Part shown: piece after piece, positions 1-9,279 of the stretch
Numbering within the stretch: position 1 is the first letter of the stretch
How the letters are laid out: each line of letters opens with the position of its first letter
Assembly (NCBI GenBank): GCA_010015675.1
Contig: ML976977.1
Coordinates: 1,030,027-1,045,456, forward strand
Source: Byssothecium circinans
Lineage: Eukaryota > Ascomycota > Dothideomycetes > Pleosporales > Massarinaceae
Length of the DNA: 15,430 nt
Reading direction: 5' to 3'
Position numbers and translations under genes: made by a program
The notes under the pieces: generated by a model
Told to the model about the DNA's origin: nothing
The model's input: only the letters and a program-made list of their open reading frames with translations
Databases searched by the model: none

Positions 1-205
1 ATTGGTGCCATAGTGGTAGAGTTACGACGCGTTGAAGTTTAGGATTTGTCTGGTGTTTTGGTGTTCGTGGATCGTTGCGCGACGTGGGTCGCTGCGCGCA
101 CGGGCACGGTACCGATTCTAACCTTTATTTCCGATCTCAACAATATTCTCTATCAAATAGTTGGAAATCGAAAACGATAGAGCGACTGAACTCTTCACCG
201 AAATA

Positions 206-217
206 CATGACGTCATG
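206..217. promoter_or_regulatory. CRE-like bZIP palindrome
   Basis: CATGACGTCATG is a perfect 12-bp palindrome around the consensus CRE octamer TGACGTCA, which Atf1/CREB-type bZIP factors bind in fungi. It lies about 505 bp upstream of the start at 723. Function is inferred from sequence only. Confidence 0.35.
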
Positions 218-461
218 GCCCTTCCTTCCATGAGTCGCATCACGCATGCTCTGCAGTTCACCCTTTCAACAGGAAACCCATCATGCAACATGTATCTTTC
301 AACGCGCTTACCCTCCTTTTATCTTCGGGCTTGATACATCCCTACAGTTATCGTCGCTCCGCCAACATTCCGCCACTAGCTTCGCCATGTCGAGGGTGGG
401 ATGAAGATGAAGTAAGGTTCGTAGATAGGGTCAATGCAAATAACGTCATGATAGAGGTGTT

Positions 462-491
462 ATGCTTGAAGGTATGATGCTTGAAGGTATG
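462..491 (+). repeat. 15-bp perfect tandem duplication
   Basis: The unit ATGCTTGAAGGTATG occurs twice with no spacer (462-476 and 477-491). It looks like a small replication-slippage duplication in non-coding DNA. No function is suggested. Confidence 0.8.
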
Positions 492-557
492 AGTCGCACG
501 TTGGGAGCGTTACTTACAAGAAGTCAGAGTCACAAAATTGTGAGCACTCCAGTTTGA

Positions 558-562
558 CCAAT
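558..562 (+). promoter_or_regulatory. CCAAT box candidate
   Basis: CCAAT lies about 160 bp upstream of the start at 723, a usual distance for a Hap-complex (NF-Y) site. A pentamer like this is common by chance. Confidence 0.2.
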
Positions 563-722
563 ATGCATCCAGTATAGATGCTTAGCTTCCTCTCTACAAC
601 AATCAAAGCAGATATTCGAAAACAGTTTTTCTATCAGCGCTGGTACTCTTTCACAAATTATTACAGTTATATTTCCCCTTGTACCAAACTCTTGAGATCA
701 CCACGCTTCACGTACTACCACT

Positions 723-2750
723 ATGAAGTCGACGTTACTTTTGGGCCTACCGTTCCTCTTTTCGCTGCCCGCGTACGGCTTACGATTCGCAAGAGATCTT
801 AGCGTTAACGATACCGATCCCGGTGCTCTTTATGGGTCGACCGTCATCAGAAATTCTTGCCCCTACGACCTTCATGGCATGTCTGTCGGGGCCTGGCGTA
901 CTACTAACGACCGCTCAAACGAAGTATTCAGCATCCCGCAAGGTACGACTTGGCAGGAACCTTACCGCATGGTAACTCCTCTCAAAACCTTTCCCAACGG
1001 ATCCCTCTTGACGTTTCCCAACGGGACCCAAGTGCCGCCAGGGATCGATAACACAACTATGAAGTTGGAAGGTCAAGGAATATCTATCAAATTGTCCAAG
1101 AATAAGGGTAACTGGTCTGATATTCTGCAACTCGAGTATTCATTACTCCAGTCCCCAATTCGACACGATAATTTCCCGCGACTAGATTACGATATTTCGC
1201 TTCTCGACTGTGCCAAACCTATCCAGGGAACTTCTGGCGACCATATCACTGACAAAGGGGCTGTCTTGGACCTAACATGGAACAAGAAGAAGATCGATAT
1301 TTGTCCTGGGTACCAAGGAGGACTCGCTTTATGGACCGCGAATTCGAGTTTATGTCGACCGATTTACTGCGATGGGAAGAGCTATTGCGAAGACATATAC
1401 AACTACGATAGGTCGAGGGAAGGAGAGATGAGCTTGGCGTGTCATGCAGAGTATAGAGGGAACTTGAACCTTGAGCTTTGTGTGGAACAAGGAAATGGGT
1501 AAGTTTACAAGCCACGGAAATGAAAGCAGAACTGACCCTGCAATAGCACTGCGAAATCGGTATATGATCAATGGGCCTCGACCGGTACTATGACTACTGC
1601 TACTCCAACGGAACCTCCTTTCACACCTCCTGCAATCTCTTCATCCCCATACCCTTCGGAATCTTCGTCGCCTATCTTCACACCTCCAATAACTTCCTCA
1701 TCCACATCGTTCTCGGCACCCTTTTCGCCGCCGTTCACATCTTCTGTGATATTCGCATCTGAACAACCTCCAGGGCCTTCCCCACGCCCTTTGGCACCTC
1801 CGATGGTCTCCTCATTCGTATATCCTTCGGATCCTTCGTCACCTCCGCTCACGGTTTCCGCATCCGAACAACCTCCAGATCCTTCGTCGCCTACTTTCAC
1901 GCCTCCTACGATGACCTCATCGGCATATCCTTTAGATGATGCGTCACCTTCTTTTACACCTGCAATCTCCTCCTCCGCATATCCTTCGGATTCTTCGTCA
2001 CTTCCCTTCACACCTTCTATGCTCCCCTCGTCGGCATATCCTTCAGAGCCTTCATCACCTCCGGTAGCAACTCCTTCAGAAATCACAAGCATGTCATCAA
2101 ACAATGATGTCCCAAGTCATACTGTCCCAGAAATCTCGAGCAGCCCTTCGTCGCCTCCCGCAGCATCTCCTTCAGTGATCACGACCTCCTCACCAGACAA
2201 CGAAGTTCCAAACCATACTCTGCCACCAGTCTTGAGCAGCTCTTCCGCCTACGAAGTTTGTAGCACCGACTCAGCAAACCAGGTTGAGCAATGCTGGATA
2301 AGTCTTCCACCAAAGACACTTTCAAGATCAGCAACGACAACAACGACTGCACGTCCTGTGGACGAATCGAGTCTGTCATTGGTACTTACAAGCTCATTCT
2401 CTATGTCTAGTGCAGTACCGAGCCACACTGATCTACCTATTTCATCAGGCTTGTTATCTCCATCGCTCTCTTCAGCCTCTATGACCGACTCGGGTCCAGT
2501 CACAGGACCCATGAGCACTCCCAGTCTAGACACACCGACAATAACTCGCCCTACAGAGCTTTCCTCTCAGTCGACAGCACCATCTACTTCGACTTCGCTG
2601 CTAGTGACATGCTTCACTAATTCGGTAAGTTCGGCGGAGGAATGTTACATTATGAGTAAGCTGCCGCCAAAGACGACGTCGATGGATCCATCAGTCCCAA
2701 AAACGGTGACTCTTACGGTTACCACGACGGTTTATGTGACTGTGCACTGA
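723..2750 (+). CDS. Secreted Cys-rich protein, BYS1/thaumatin-like domain plus mucin-like tail
   Basis: Spliced as 723-1498 and 1547-2750, 659 residues. The 48-bp intron has donor GTAAGT, an ACTGAC branch site and acceptor AATAG, and interrupts a Gly codon (phase 2). Residues 1-19 are a good signal peptide. Residues about 37-255 form a globular domain with eight cysteines (46, 163, 194, 211, 216, 222, 240, 253) and six N-glycosylation sequons (29, 92, 100, 110, 130, 207). The pattern IRNSCPYDL, SVGAW, SIPQG, LQLEYSLL, LDYDISLLDC is like fungal BYS1/antigenic thaumatin-like proteins. From about residue 275 to the end the chain is rich in Ser, Thr and Pro, probably O-glycosylated and extended. 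It has imperfect ~19-residue repeats and two copies of a C-x10-C...LPPKT module (Cys 497/508 and 614/625). The protein ends in TVTTTVYVTVH with no convincing GPI signal. Likely extracellular or wall-associated; molecular role unknown. The next gene is its paralogue. Confidence 0.75.
1614..2060 (+). repeat. Coding minisatellite-like repeats, about 57-60 bp units
   Basis: About eight degenerate copies of a roughly 19-residue unit follow each other in the tail. The approximate consensus is FTPPxxxSSAYPSxxSSPP; clear copies are SSPYPSESSSP, SSAYPLDDASP, SSAYPSDSSSL and SSAYPSEPSSPP. DNA copies share the core TCGGCATATCCTT or close variants. Such arrays vary in length in fungal wall and surface proteins. 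Boundaries are approximate. Confidence 0.65.
2067..2246 (+). repeat. Diverged 96-bp tandem duplication in coding sequence
   Basis: Residues encoded from 2067 (ATPSEITSMSSNNDVPSHT) are repeated 96 bp later from 2163 (ASPSVITTSSPDNEVPNHT). The offset is exactly 32 codons, so the reading frame is kept. It is distinct from the shorter repeats just upstream. Confidence 0.7.
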
Positions 2751-3136
2751 TTTTTGGGTTTTGGCAGTGGCAGAGAATATGGTGGTGGACTGCAACGGGG
2801 ACTGGGGCTATGCAGTACTGGATGTTATTGTATTTTTCTCTTAATCTTATCCTTAGTTCTTCAATTTGCCTTTTATGACTTTCTATATTTTTGACTCCCA
2901 AATTTCTCAGTCACCACAATCGAGTCATCTGTTACTCTTCTTGTCATGAAGTCAGTATCGTCTATGATTCTTATTATCCTGAAGAGTCACGCAGACTCAC
3001 ACACAGTTTATTATAAATATGGTTCCATGTGCAACCTTTCTCCTTCACACTTATTTCTCAACCGGAGCATTCCTTTTACAATATAATATCACCCTTTGTG
3101 TACCCAACGAACAGATAGGCTACTTGCACAATCATC
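2751..3136. other. Spacer between the two paralogues
   Basis: The 386-bp spacer should hold the 3' UTR of the first gene and the promoter of the second. It is AT-rich, with a TATA-like element at 3012-3019. No open frame here resembles a gene. Confidence 0.5.
3012..3019 (+). promoter_or_regulatory. TATA box candidate
   Basis: TATAAATA matches the TATA consensus and lies 118 bp upstream of the ATG at 3137, followed by a pyrimidine-rich stretch as in many fungal leaders. The transcription start itself cannot be seen. Confidence 0.45.
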
Positions 3137-4788
3137 ATGCGCCCACGATTTGTGATCCTTGAGATTATAGGCGCAACGTTCGCCCATACGCCAGTACCCC
3201 GGCCGGTTATTACATCGGCCCCAGCGGTATCGAATACGAATTCACTGGATACCCAAGCTGCAAACACTAACGTACCGGCACCTAGAGATCCTGTCCCGCC
3301 ACCGCCTCCGCCACCGGCAGCTTCGACGCCTATATCACCACCAAACAACCCTCCTCCTCCGGCCTCCCTGGCTTCTAATAACACGTTACCACCAAACCCA
3401 GCAACACCCCCTCCCGCCATAGCACCAGGCCAAGCACGGAAATGGGCCAACATCCTCCCTGCCTCCTACCACAACCTCACCACACCCGCTCTCCCCGCCA
3501 ACCTAAACTACATCCCCAACAAACCCCCCTACTACGGCAGTATCCCTGACAACGGTAGTGCCTGGGGTTACTGGAACTTCAACAACCACTGCCCGGAACC
3601 CATCAACCTCTGGTCTGTCGGGGTATGGAATCTGCACGGACGGCGCGAGAACGGAGACCCCATGGGAACCGAAGAAGAGCAAACCATGCATCCCATCCCC
3701 GCAGGCGGAAGATACGCGGAGCCCATGCGCGTCACATGTCCCAGGATCAACAACAACATAGAGACCATGTACTGCGCACCCGAAGACAAATTAGCCGGCC
3801 AAGGCGTCGCCTTCAAGCTCGCCACGACCAACATCTCCGCCCCAGATATCCTTCAAATCGAATACGCGTTGGTGAAAGATCCCGAGCGCGGTGGGCCCCC
3901 GGGTGATACTTTCCATCGCCTCAACTACGACGTTTCACTCCTCGACTGCGGGTCACGCGATAATATTTCAGACTTCAATGCCACGCCCCAGCAGTACAAG
4001 GACAAGGCCGACGCGTGCCCTGGGTTCCAGGGCGGGCTCAGTGTGACGTTCGATGCGGATCCCGGTACGATGAATTGTCCGCCGACGTTCTGCGATGGGG
4101 TGAGTAAGTGCTTGATGGCGTATTTGTGGGATAAGACAAGGAAGGGGGAGAGTAGTTTAAGTTGCGAGAGGGAATATTTTGGGAATGTTACTGTGGATCT
4201 TTGTGTGGGGAATAGTGGGGATAAGGGGCATGTCCAGTGAGTTTCCACGGTCCTCTTCGCTTCCCCCTTTTTTGATGGGTTGGTGGTTGGTGAAGTAATG
4301 CGTGTACTGATATTGGGGATAGGATGGCTTCTTCACAGCAAGAGGCCTGGATCGCAACGGCGAATAACTTACCTGCTGGTGTTACGCGGAAAGATGGGTC
4401 GTCGGGGTCGAGGACGGTTGCTGCGCCCGTTCCAACGGTTACGTCGCCGACACCGATATTACTCTCCTCTCTTCCAACTCCTCCTCTTCCACCAACTCCT
4501 CCAGCAACGAACGCTGCGCAGCCTACAGGTACACCACCTCCAGCTTCCCCAGCGCCATCCTCGGCTCAAGTTAGCGGCAAGTTGGGAAGGGGATATATGG
4601 AATGGCCAACGAGTTCTTTGCTCACCTTACGATCAAAGTCCGTATCATTCACTGAACCCAACGACGTGCGTGTCGCAACAACGATGCCCGAACATTCAAA
4701 CCCAAGCGCTAGTGGAGGAGGTCCCATTCAGTATAACTACATGTCTGACCCTAAACCGACCCACGGTCTAGGGGATCCAAGAACTTGA
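3137..4788 (+). CDS. Secreted Cys-rich protein, BYS1/thaumatin-like paralogue with Pro-rich N-terminus
   Basis: Spliced as 3137-4236 and 4323-4788, 521 residues. The 86-bp intron has donor GTGAGT and acceptor GATAG and splits a Gln codon (phase 2), at the same place relative to the domain as in the gene upstream. The N-terminus is a weak signal peptide with possible cleavage after Ala16. Residues about 18-98 are a Pro-rich linker with a run of seven prolines (54-60). The globular domain, about 140-360, keeps all eight cysteines of the paralogue (152, 271, 294, 314, 319, 325, 343, 356) and adds Cys201 and Cys213. Matching blocks include LWSVGVW, IPAGGRYAEP, DILQIEYAL, LNYDVSLLDC, CPGFQGGL and CDGVSKC. 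The tail after the intron is Pro/Ser/Thr-rich, lacks cysteine and has no repeats like those of the paralogue. Probably secreted and wall-associated; no enzymatic role can be assigned. The weak signal peptide leaves the exact start slightly uncertain. Confidence 0.7.
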
Positions 4789-5195
4789 GTTCAGAAAGCA
4801 TCGCAGGTTCTAGGAACTCTAGTTCTCGCGACCATTGCACAGTATCTTTAAATGATACCCCCTTCAGCGTGTTCCTAGGCATATTGTAGTTGTGTCGTCC
4901 GGTAGAGGAGGAAGCCGGCCGAATTTTTGTTATTGCTTTTTGTTATATCTAGATTGGATGTGTTGCTTATATATTAAATTGATATTTGCTTATTCATTGA
5001 TTAGTGTGTGCGCGTGTGCAACTGGCTTACCACGAGTCAGGCCAAGGGAACAAAGTTGATTAGAATAGCAGAAAGAGATCATTTTATACCGACCCTAACC
5101 TTGGGATGCTAAGCCCAAAACCCGGTCCCCAAAGAGCTAATTCTGGGATATCATATTCATCAAACATGCACCTCGTGACAAAGAACATTGGTGAA
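4789..5195. other. Convergent 3' region
   Basis: This 407-bp spacer separates the plus-strand paralogue from the minus-strand condensin gene and should carry both 3' UTRs. It has an AT-rich block around 4920-5000. No gene or RNA was recognised. Confidence 0.5.
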
Positions 5196-8100
5196 TCATG
5201 CAGTAGCCTGCACGACCTTAAATCCCTCCTGTATCATCTTCTGTATCTCCTCATCCTTATGCTGCAGCTGGCCAAGCGTAAACGCAACATCATTCCACGC
5301 CCTCTCATTTTCTGCCCTCGGTAGCCTCGCCGCGAGCTTATTCGACAACTGTTTCGCGTGTTTATCCTGCATCTCGTTAGCACTGCACCATCATGGCTTA
5401 AAGTATCCGCTACACATACCTTCTCAATAAACCCAGCCAAGAACTTGATGATCCGTTTGAAAGCGTCGGCATCCAGCGCTGAATCCGCACTTAATACACT
5501 AAACATATCCACAAACTGGTTGTACACTGCATTATCCTTGGTCGCCAGCTCAGTGAAGAACATACGAGCCATATCCGCAATCTTCCTGTCGCTGTCTTCA
5601 AGACACTTGGCCATCTCGCCAAGCTGGCCCTTGACCTTGACTTGACCAGCAAGAATGAGGAATGTGAGGGTCATGAGACAAGTGCGCTTGACACTAGGAT
5701 CGCCATCATTGAGACGTCGGTACAGGAAATCGGTGTTCTCGTCGATGAGATGGTTGAAGCAAACTGCCATGTCGCCTAGTGCAACGACGAGATTGCTACG
5801 GACAACGGCGTCTTTGCTGCGCTCGAGGATAGTGAGGAGGAGACCGAGGTTGCCTTCGCAGTACTCTGAGCTTACGCACATGAGCTTTGCTAGGCACAGA
5901 GCAGCTTGGGCTTGTAGAGTGGGGTGTGGGTAGGATGTGTTGTTGGAGCAGATGTCGGCTACCAGTGGTCCGAAGTTCGCGAGGAGTGACTGCGGACCGT
6001 AGAGAAGCTCGCGTTCTCGAATGTGAGCGATGGCTTCGGTAAAGTCATCTTCCGTCGTACCAGCCATGAGATCGAGCTCATCAGCTGGATCTTCAGGAGC
6101 AGGCGTCTTCTCTTTGGTAGACTTCTTTCTACCCTTCTTGACGGGTGATGGGTTCTCGGCCGCGAGTGACTTGCGTGGCGTGGGGGCAGTCTTCTTTTCT
6201 TTCTCAGCCTTCCGTCGCTTGAACTCCAGCTCACAGAGTTCGAGATGAACGATTTGTTTTATCGCAACGTGTCCCACTATAAACAGCAATTGTGACAAGG
6301 CCAGAGCAGGGTTCTGCTTCTTCTCCTTCGGTGGCTGCTCTGCAGGCGGTTGTGAAGACGGTTCGGCCATTTCCTCATCAGGCGTTTCTTTCTTGGCAAC
6401 ATCTACATCTGCACCTGCACCCGAATCACTGGAGGTAGGTCGCGATGGTGCTTGAGGTGCGAAGACGTGCTTCGTCTTCTTTCGCAGAATTTCCGAGCAG
6501 AGTACGTCAGGATGTTTAGAAAGAACGTAGATGGCACTGATGGCTTGCTCTGCAACGCCATACCATTCCTTGCTGTCCGAGACGATTCCGCACATGGCCG
6601 CCAGCTTCACCAGAATTGCGTGGTCATTTGGCAACTTGACAACTTGGGTAGGCGCCGCACTACCTGACTGTTTGCCGGGTGGCGGGCTGATGCGACGAAG
6701 CGCGATGCAAGTGTAGCGTGCCAGACCAAAATCTCTTCGACCAAGCTCCCCTAACCCAATGCGTAGGCATGTTTCCATCTCTTGTACAATGATGTTCGGT
6801 TGGGCGAGCGCAAGCATTCCGAGTACAATGATGGCTCCGCGCCGCTGATTCTTCGAAATCTCCTTTTTCTGGAAGCCATACACCTGCCAAAGCTTTTGGA
6901 TGACCAACTCATTGACGAGACCTTGCTTCATCATGGTGCTGAGAAGTTGCTCCAATGACGTGAGCTCTGCAGGTGTGGTGCCAAAGGTAAGACTGATCAT
7001 GTTCTTCGCGATGTAGTTAGCAGAATCGTTTGCGTCGTAGTTGGGCGGGGCGTCGAAGAAGAGACCCTTGTAGCACTCAATCAGATGAGTCTGAACACCC
7101 TTCCCTTCGTCATTATTGCCCTTGGTCCAGATTAGACGAAGCATTCTCCGAATGCCACTGCGTGCGTTATTGAGCTTGTAAGCGTCGATGACGGTAAAGA
7201 AGTCCATGGCTTCGATGACTTCACTCTTGTTCTTAGAGCTGAGGAGTTGGGTCACGATCTCAGCCCCCTCATCTACAATTTCGATGAACTTCAAAGCTTC
7301 GAGATAGTATTTCCGCGTCTTTCGCAGCATATCCATCATTTGTGCAGTTGCAGCCAGCTCCTTCTCTTCTTCGGCCTTCTTCATCAGGGCAAGCTTTTCT
7401 TCGTCGGTCAACTCGTTTGGATCTTTGGGCTCTTCTGGTGCCACATTCTCCGCCTGAGTGGCATCCTGCAACAGCGTTTCGTCTACTGTCTGCTCGCCTG
7501 GAGCCGGCTGCTCTCGCAATTCTTCGGGCGGCTTCAACGCGTTGATTTGAGCATCGCACTCGTCCAAGCGTGCAGTCCAGTCTTTTGTTGCGAGCAGGCC
7601 ACCATGCAGTGCAGTGAACGGGTGGGTAGATACGAGCTTTCCTAGAAGCTTGATGGCATTACGGCGCACATTGCTGCTCTTGTCCTCCAAACTTGTCGCT
7701 GCCAATTCTGCGGCAGTCTGCCGTCGTTTTGGGAACTTTTGCTCCAGATCACACAGCTTGACGTAGACCTGAATGACTCGGCATCGGCAATAGGGATTGA
7801 TGTCACGGAATCGCTCCTCCAACACATCGAAGAAGATGCGGATCTGGGTCTTGTGGTTCTCGCTCCGGTCGTCGCCGTCCTGCTTGCTGAGCATGGCAAT
7901 CAGGTTGCCGCAGACGTCGATCATGGCGCAACGTAGGGTGTAGGATGAGTTGTCTAGGAGATTTGCTAGAAGTGTCATTTGCTTGATCACAAGATGTGGG
8001 AGCAATTCCGAAATCTTGGTCAGGAACGTCGATATCGACTTTGGTCCTTTTAGATCAGTGTCACTAAACTCTTTACTGCTCACATCGCGCAATACTTCCT

Positions 8101-9028
8101 CCGTGAGCTGGGGATAGTCGTATTGTTCTGCGAGAATCTGCAGAAATTCGGCCATGGGTTCTGACAGATGTTCAAAGTATGTGAGGCTCTGGTTGATGGA
8201 CGTCTGGGCGGTATAGGCGTGTCCGTGGTGCTTGACGGCGATACACAGCACGCGAAAGCAGTGCATCCGCATCGCTGTGTTCTTCACTCTCGTTTCGTTT
8301 TCGAGAATGTAGTACACCGGCTTGGTGAAGAGGCCGATGAAGTTGTCACGCTCCGACGTCGTAACGAATATGCGCCCAAGCTTCAATTTGAGCACCTTGC
8401 TCATCCTGTCCAACGCAGTTTCCAGCTGTGCTGAGGCATCCCAAGTGCCGTCTTTTGCCGTCTTCCTCGTATTCTTGCCGCGACCGCGTGCGGCCGGTGC
8501 TGATGCAGACTTCTCCTGTGCTCTTGTCTCTACCGCCGATATCGTCCACCGTAGCAAAAAACCATACATCTCCAAGATCTTTTTGTGGTGAGGAAGCGCA
8601 TCCTGTTCCTCCGCTTCTATATCCGCGTGGGCAATGTCGGCCTGGGTTGACAGCGCTGAGACGATGAGATCGAGAATCTTTCCGAGCGTCGCGGGAGGAA
8701 TCTGAGAGGAGAATCTAGATTTTCGGAAAAGCTCGCAGTCAGGTTCTGTCGCCTTCTTTGATGTATACAAAGGAAATGTAGGCACACACTTGAGGAGGAA
8801 TTGCAACGTATCGAAGTATGAGCTGCGTGTGATCGCATCTGGACTCTCTGCAACGGCATCGACTACCGGATTGAGCTCGCTGTTTATCAAAGCTGTCGAT
8901 GAGAGAGCTTCTGCATCGTTTTCGCAGTCTTGCAGCGCTTGTGGTGCCTCTGGCGTTGCTATCGATGAGGGGTCATTGTCGAAGTTTTTAATGGCTTCAT
9001 TAATGTCGAAATCCACGCGCGCGTCCAT
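5196..9028 (-). CDS. cnd1: Condensin complex subunit 1 (Cnd1/Ycs4/CAP-D2)
   Basis: Non-SMC HEAT-repeat subunit of condensin, which with Smc2, Smc4, the kleisin and the CAP-G subunit compacts chromosomes in mitosis. Coding parts are 9028-5420 and 5366-5196, 1259 residues, near the usual length. The ATG at 9028 has a strong context (CCCACCATGG); a TTG nine bases upstream is not a credible start. A 53-bp phase-0 intron (5419-5367; GTATGT, GCTAAC, GCAG) follows GFIEK. Without splicing the C-terminus turns into a basic nonsense tail; with splicing it is a helical segment ending FKVVQATA. The N-terminal Cnd1_N-like region spans about residues 70-250 (RMHCFRVLCIAVKHHGHA). HEAT repeats follow, and the conserved Cnd1 domain is at about 1015-1190 (LQAQAALCLAKLMCVSSEYC, RSNLVVALGDMAVCFNHLID). 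A basic linker near 940-970 has two CDK-type sites, TPRK at 950 and SPVK at 961. The gene is divergent from the Cdc7 kinase gene. Confidence 0.95.
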
Positions 9029-9279
9029 GGTGGGCAAAGTCGTAGTGAAAGATAGTACAGAAAAGAAAGGGTTGGACGAAAGGAAGCGTCTGGGTTGTTT
9101 GTTGTTGTTGCTGCTCGTGGTCAGTTGCGGCCGCTCGAGTCGCGACCTGGTGTTTGGTGGGCGTGTTATGGTTTAGCCTAATACGGTTTAGCGCCCGAAT
9201 TTGGTTCCGGCGCGCCTCCACATCCACTCGACATCAGTGACACTGCCGCAAACCACACCAAGAACAACACGCCTACGCG
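9029..9279. promoter_or_regulatory. Shared divergent promoter of cnd1 and cdc7
   Basis: Only 251 bp separate the two start codons, so both genes must use this stretch. It is GC-rich in the middle (GCGGCCGCTCGAGTCGCGAC, GGCGCGCC) and has two GGTTTAGC octamers at 9170-9177 and 9185-9192. The second runs into TTTAGCGC, which loosely resembles an E2F/MBF-type site. No exact MCB (ACGCGT) was seen. Co-regulation of the two genes is an inference. Confidence 0.5.

Larger units (their letters stand above)
1..722. other. Intergenic region upstream of the first secreted-protein gene
   Basis: No supportable gene was found. The short open frames here (for example 283-477) have no recognisable domain and no plausible splice partner. 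The stretch probably holds the promoter and 5' UTR of the gene starting at 723. It contains a CRE-like palindrome (206-217), a 15-bp tandem duplication (462-491), a CCAAT pentamer (558-562), and two copies of ATGAGTCGCA (230-239 and 489-498), which resemble bZIP half-sites. The last 150 bases before the start are rather AT-rich, as expected of a fungal core promoter, but no clear TATA box stands out. Confidence 0.5.

Noticed and set aside
1..30. Resemblance to the 5' half of a tRNA-Gly (ATTGGTG...AGTGGTAGA)
   Set aside because: The following bases give no anticodon stem, no good GGTTCGANTCC box and no acceptor partner (CCAAT). It could be a truncated tRNA-derived fragment, but nothing supports a gene.
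283..477. 64-codon open frame
   Set aside because: No domain, no signal peptide of quality, overlaps the tandem duplication and has no splice partner.
1568..2104. 178-codon minus-strand frame rich in Gly, Glu and Asp repeats
   Set aside because: Mirror image of the Ser/Pro repeat tail of the plus-strand gene; the signal peptide, intron and conserved domain all lie on the plus strand.
2625..2692. Possible second intron in the first secreted gene (strong GTAAGT at 2625)
   Set aside because: No good branch site before the AG at 2691-2692, and the segment encodes the second copy of the duplicated cysteine module, so it is most likely exon.
2700..2750. GPI-anchor signal at the end of the first secreted protein
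   Set aside because: The tail is Thr/Val-rich but lacks a clear small-residue cleavage site followed by a strongly hydrophobic end.
4280..4771. 163-codon plus-strand frame over the second exon of the second paralogue
   Set aside because: Basic, low-complexity shadow. The spliced frame from 4323 keeps the intron phase of the paralogue.
4800..4835. Partly self-complementary GAACTCTAGTTC region after the second paralogue
   Set aside because: Only five-base arms; too weak to call a terminator or element.
9029..9037. Upstream start of condensin at 9037
   Set aside because: That codon is TTG; the ATG at 9028 has a strong initiation context.
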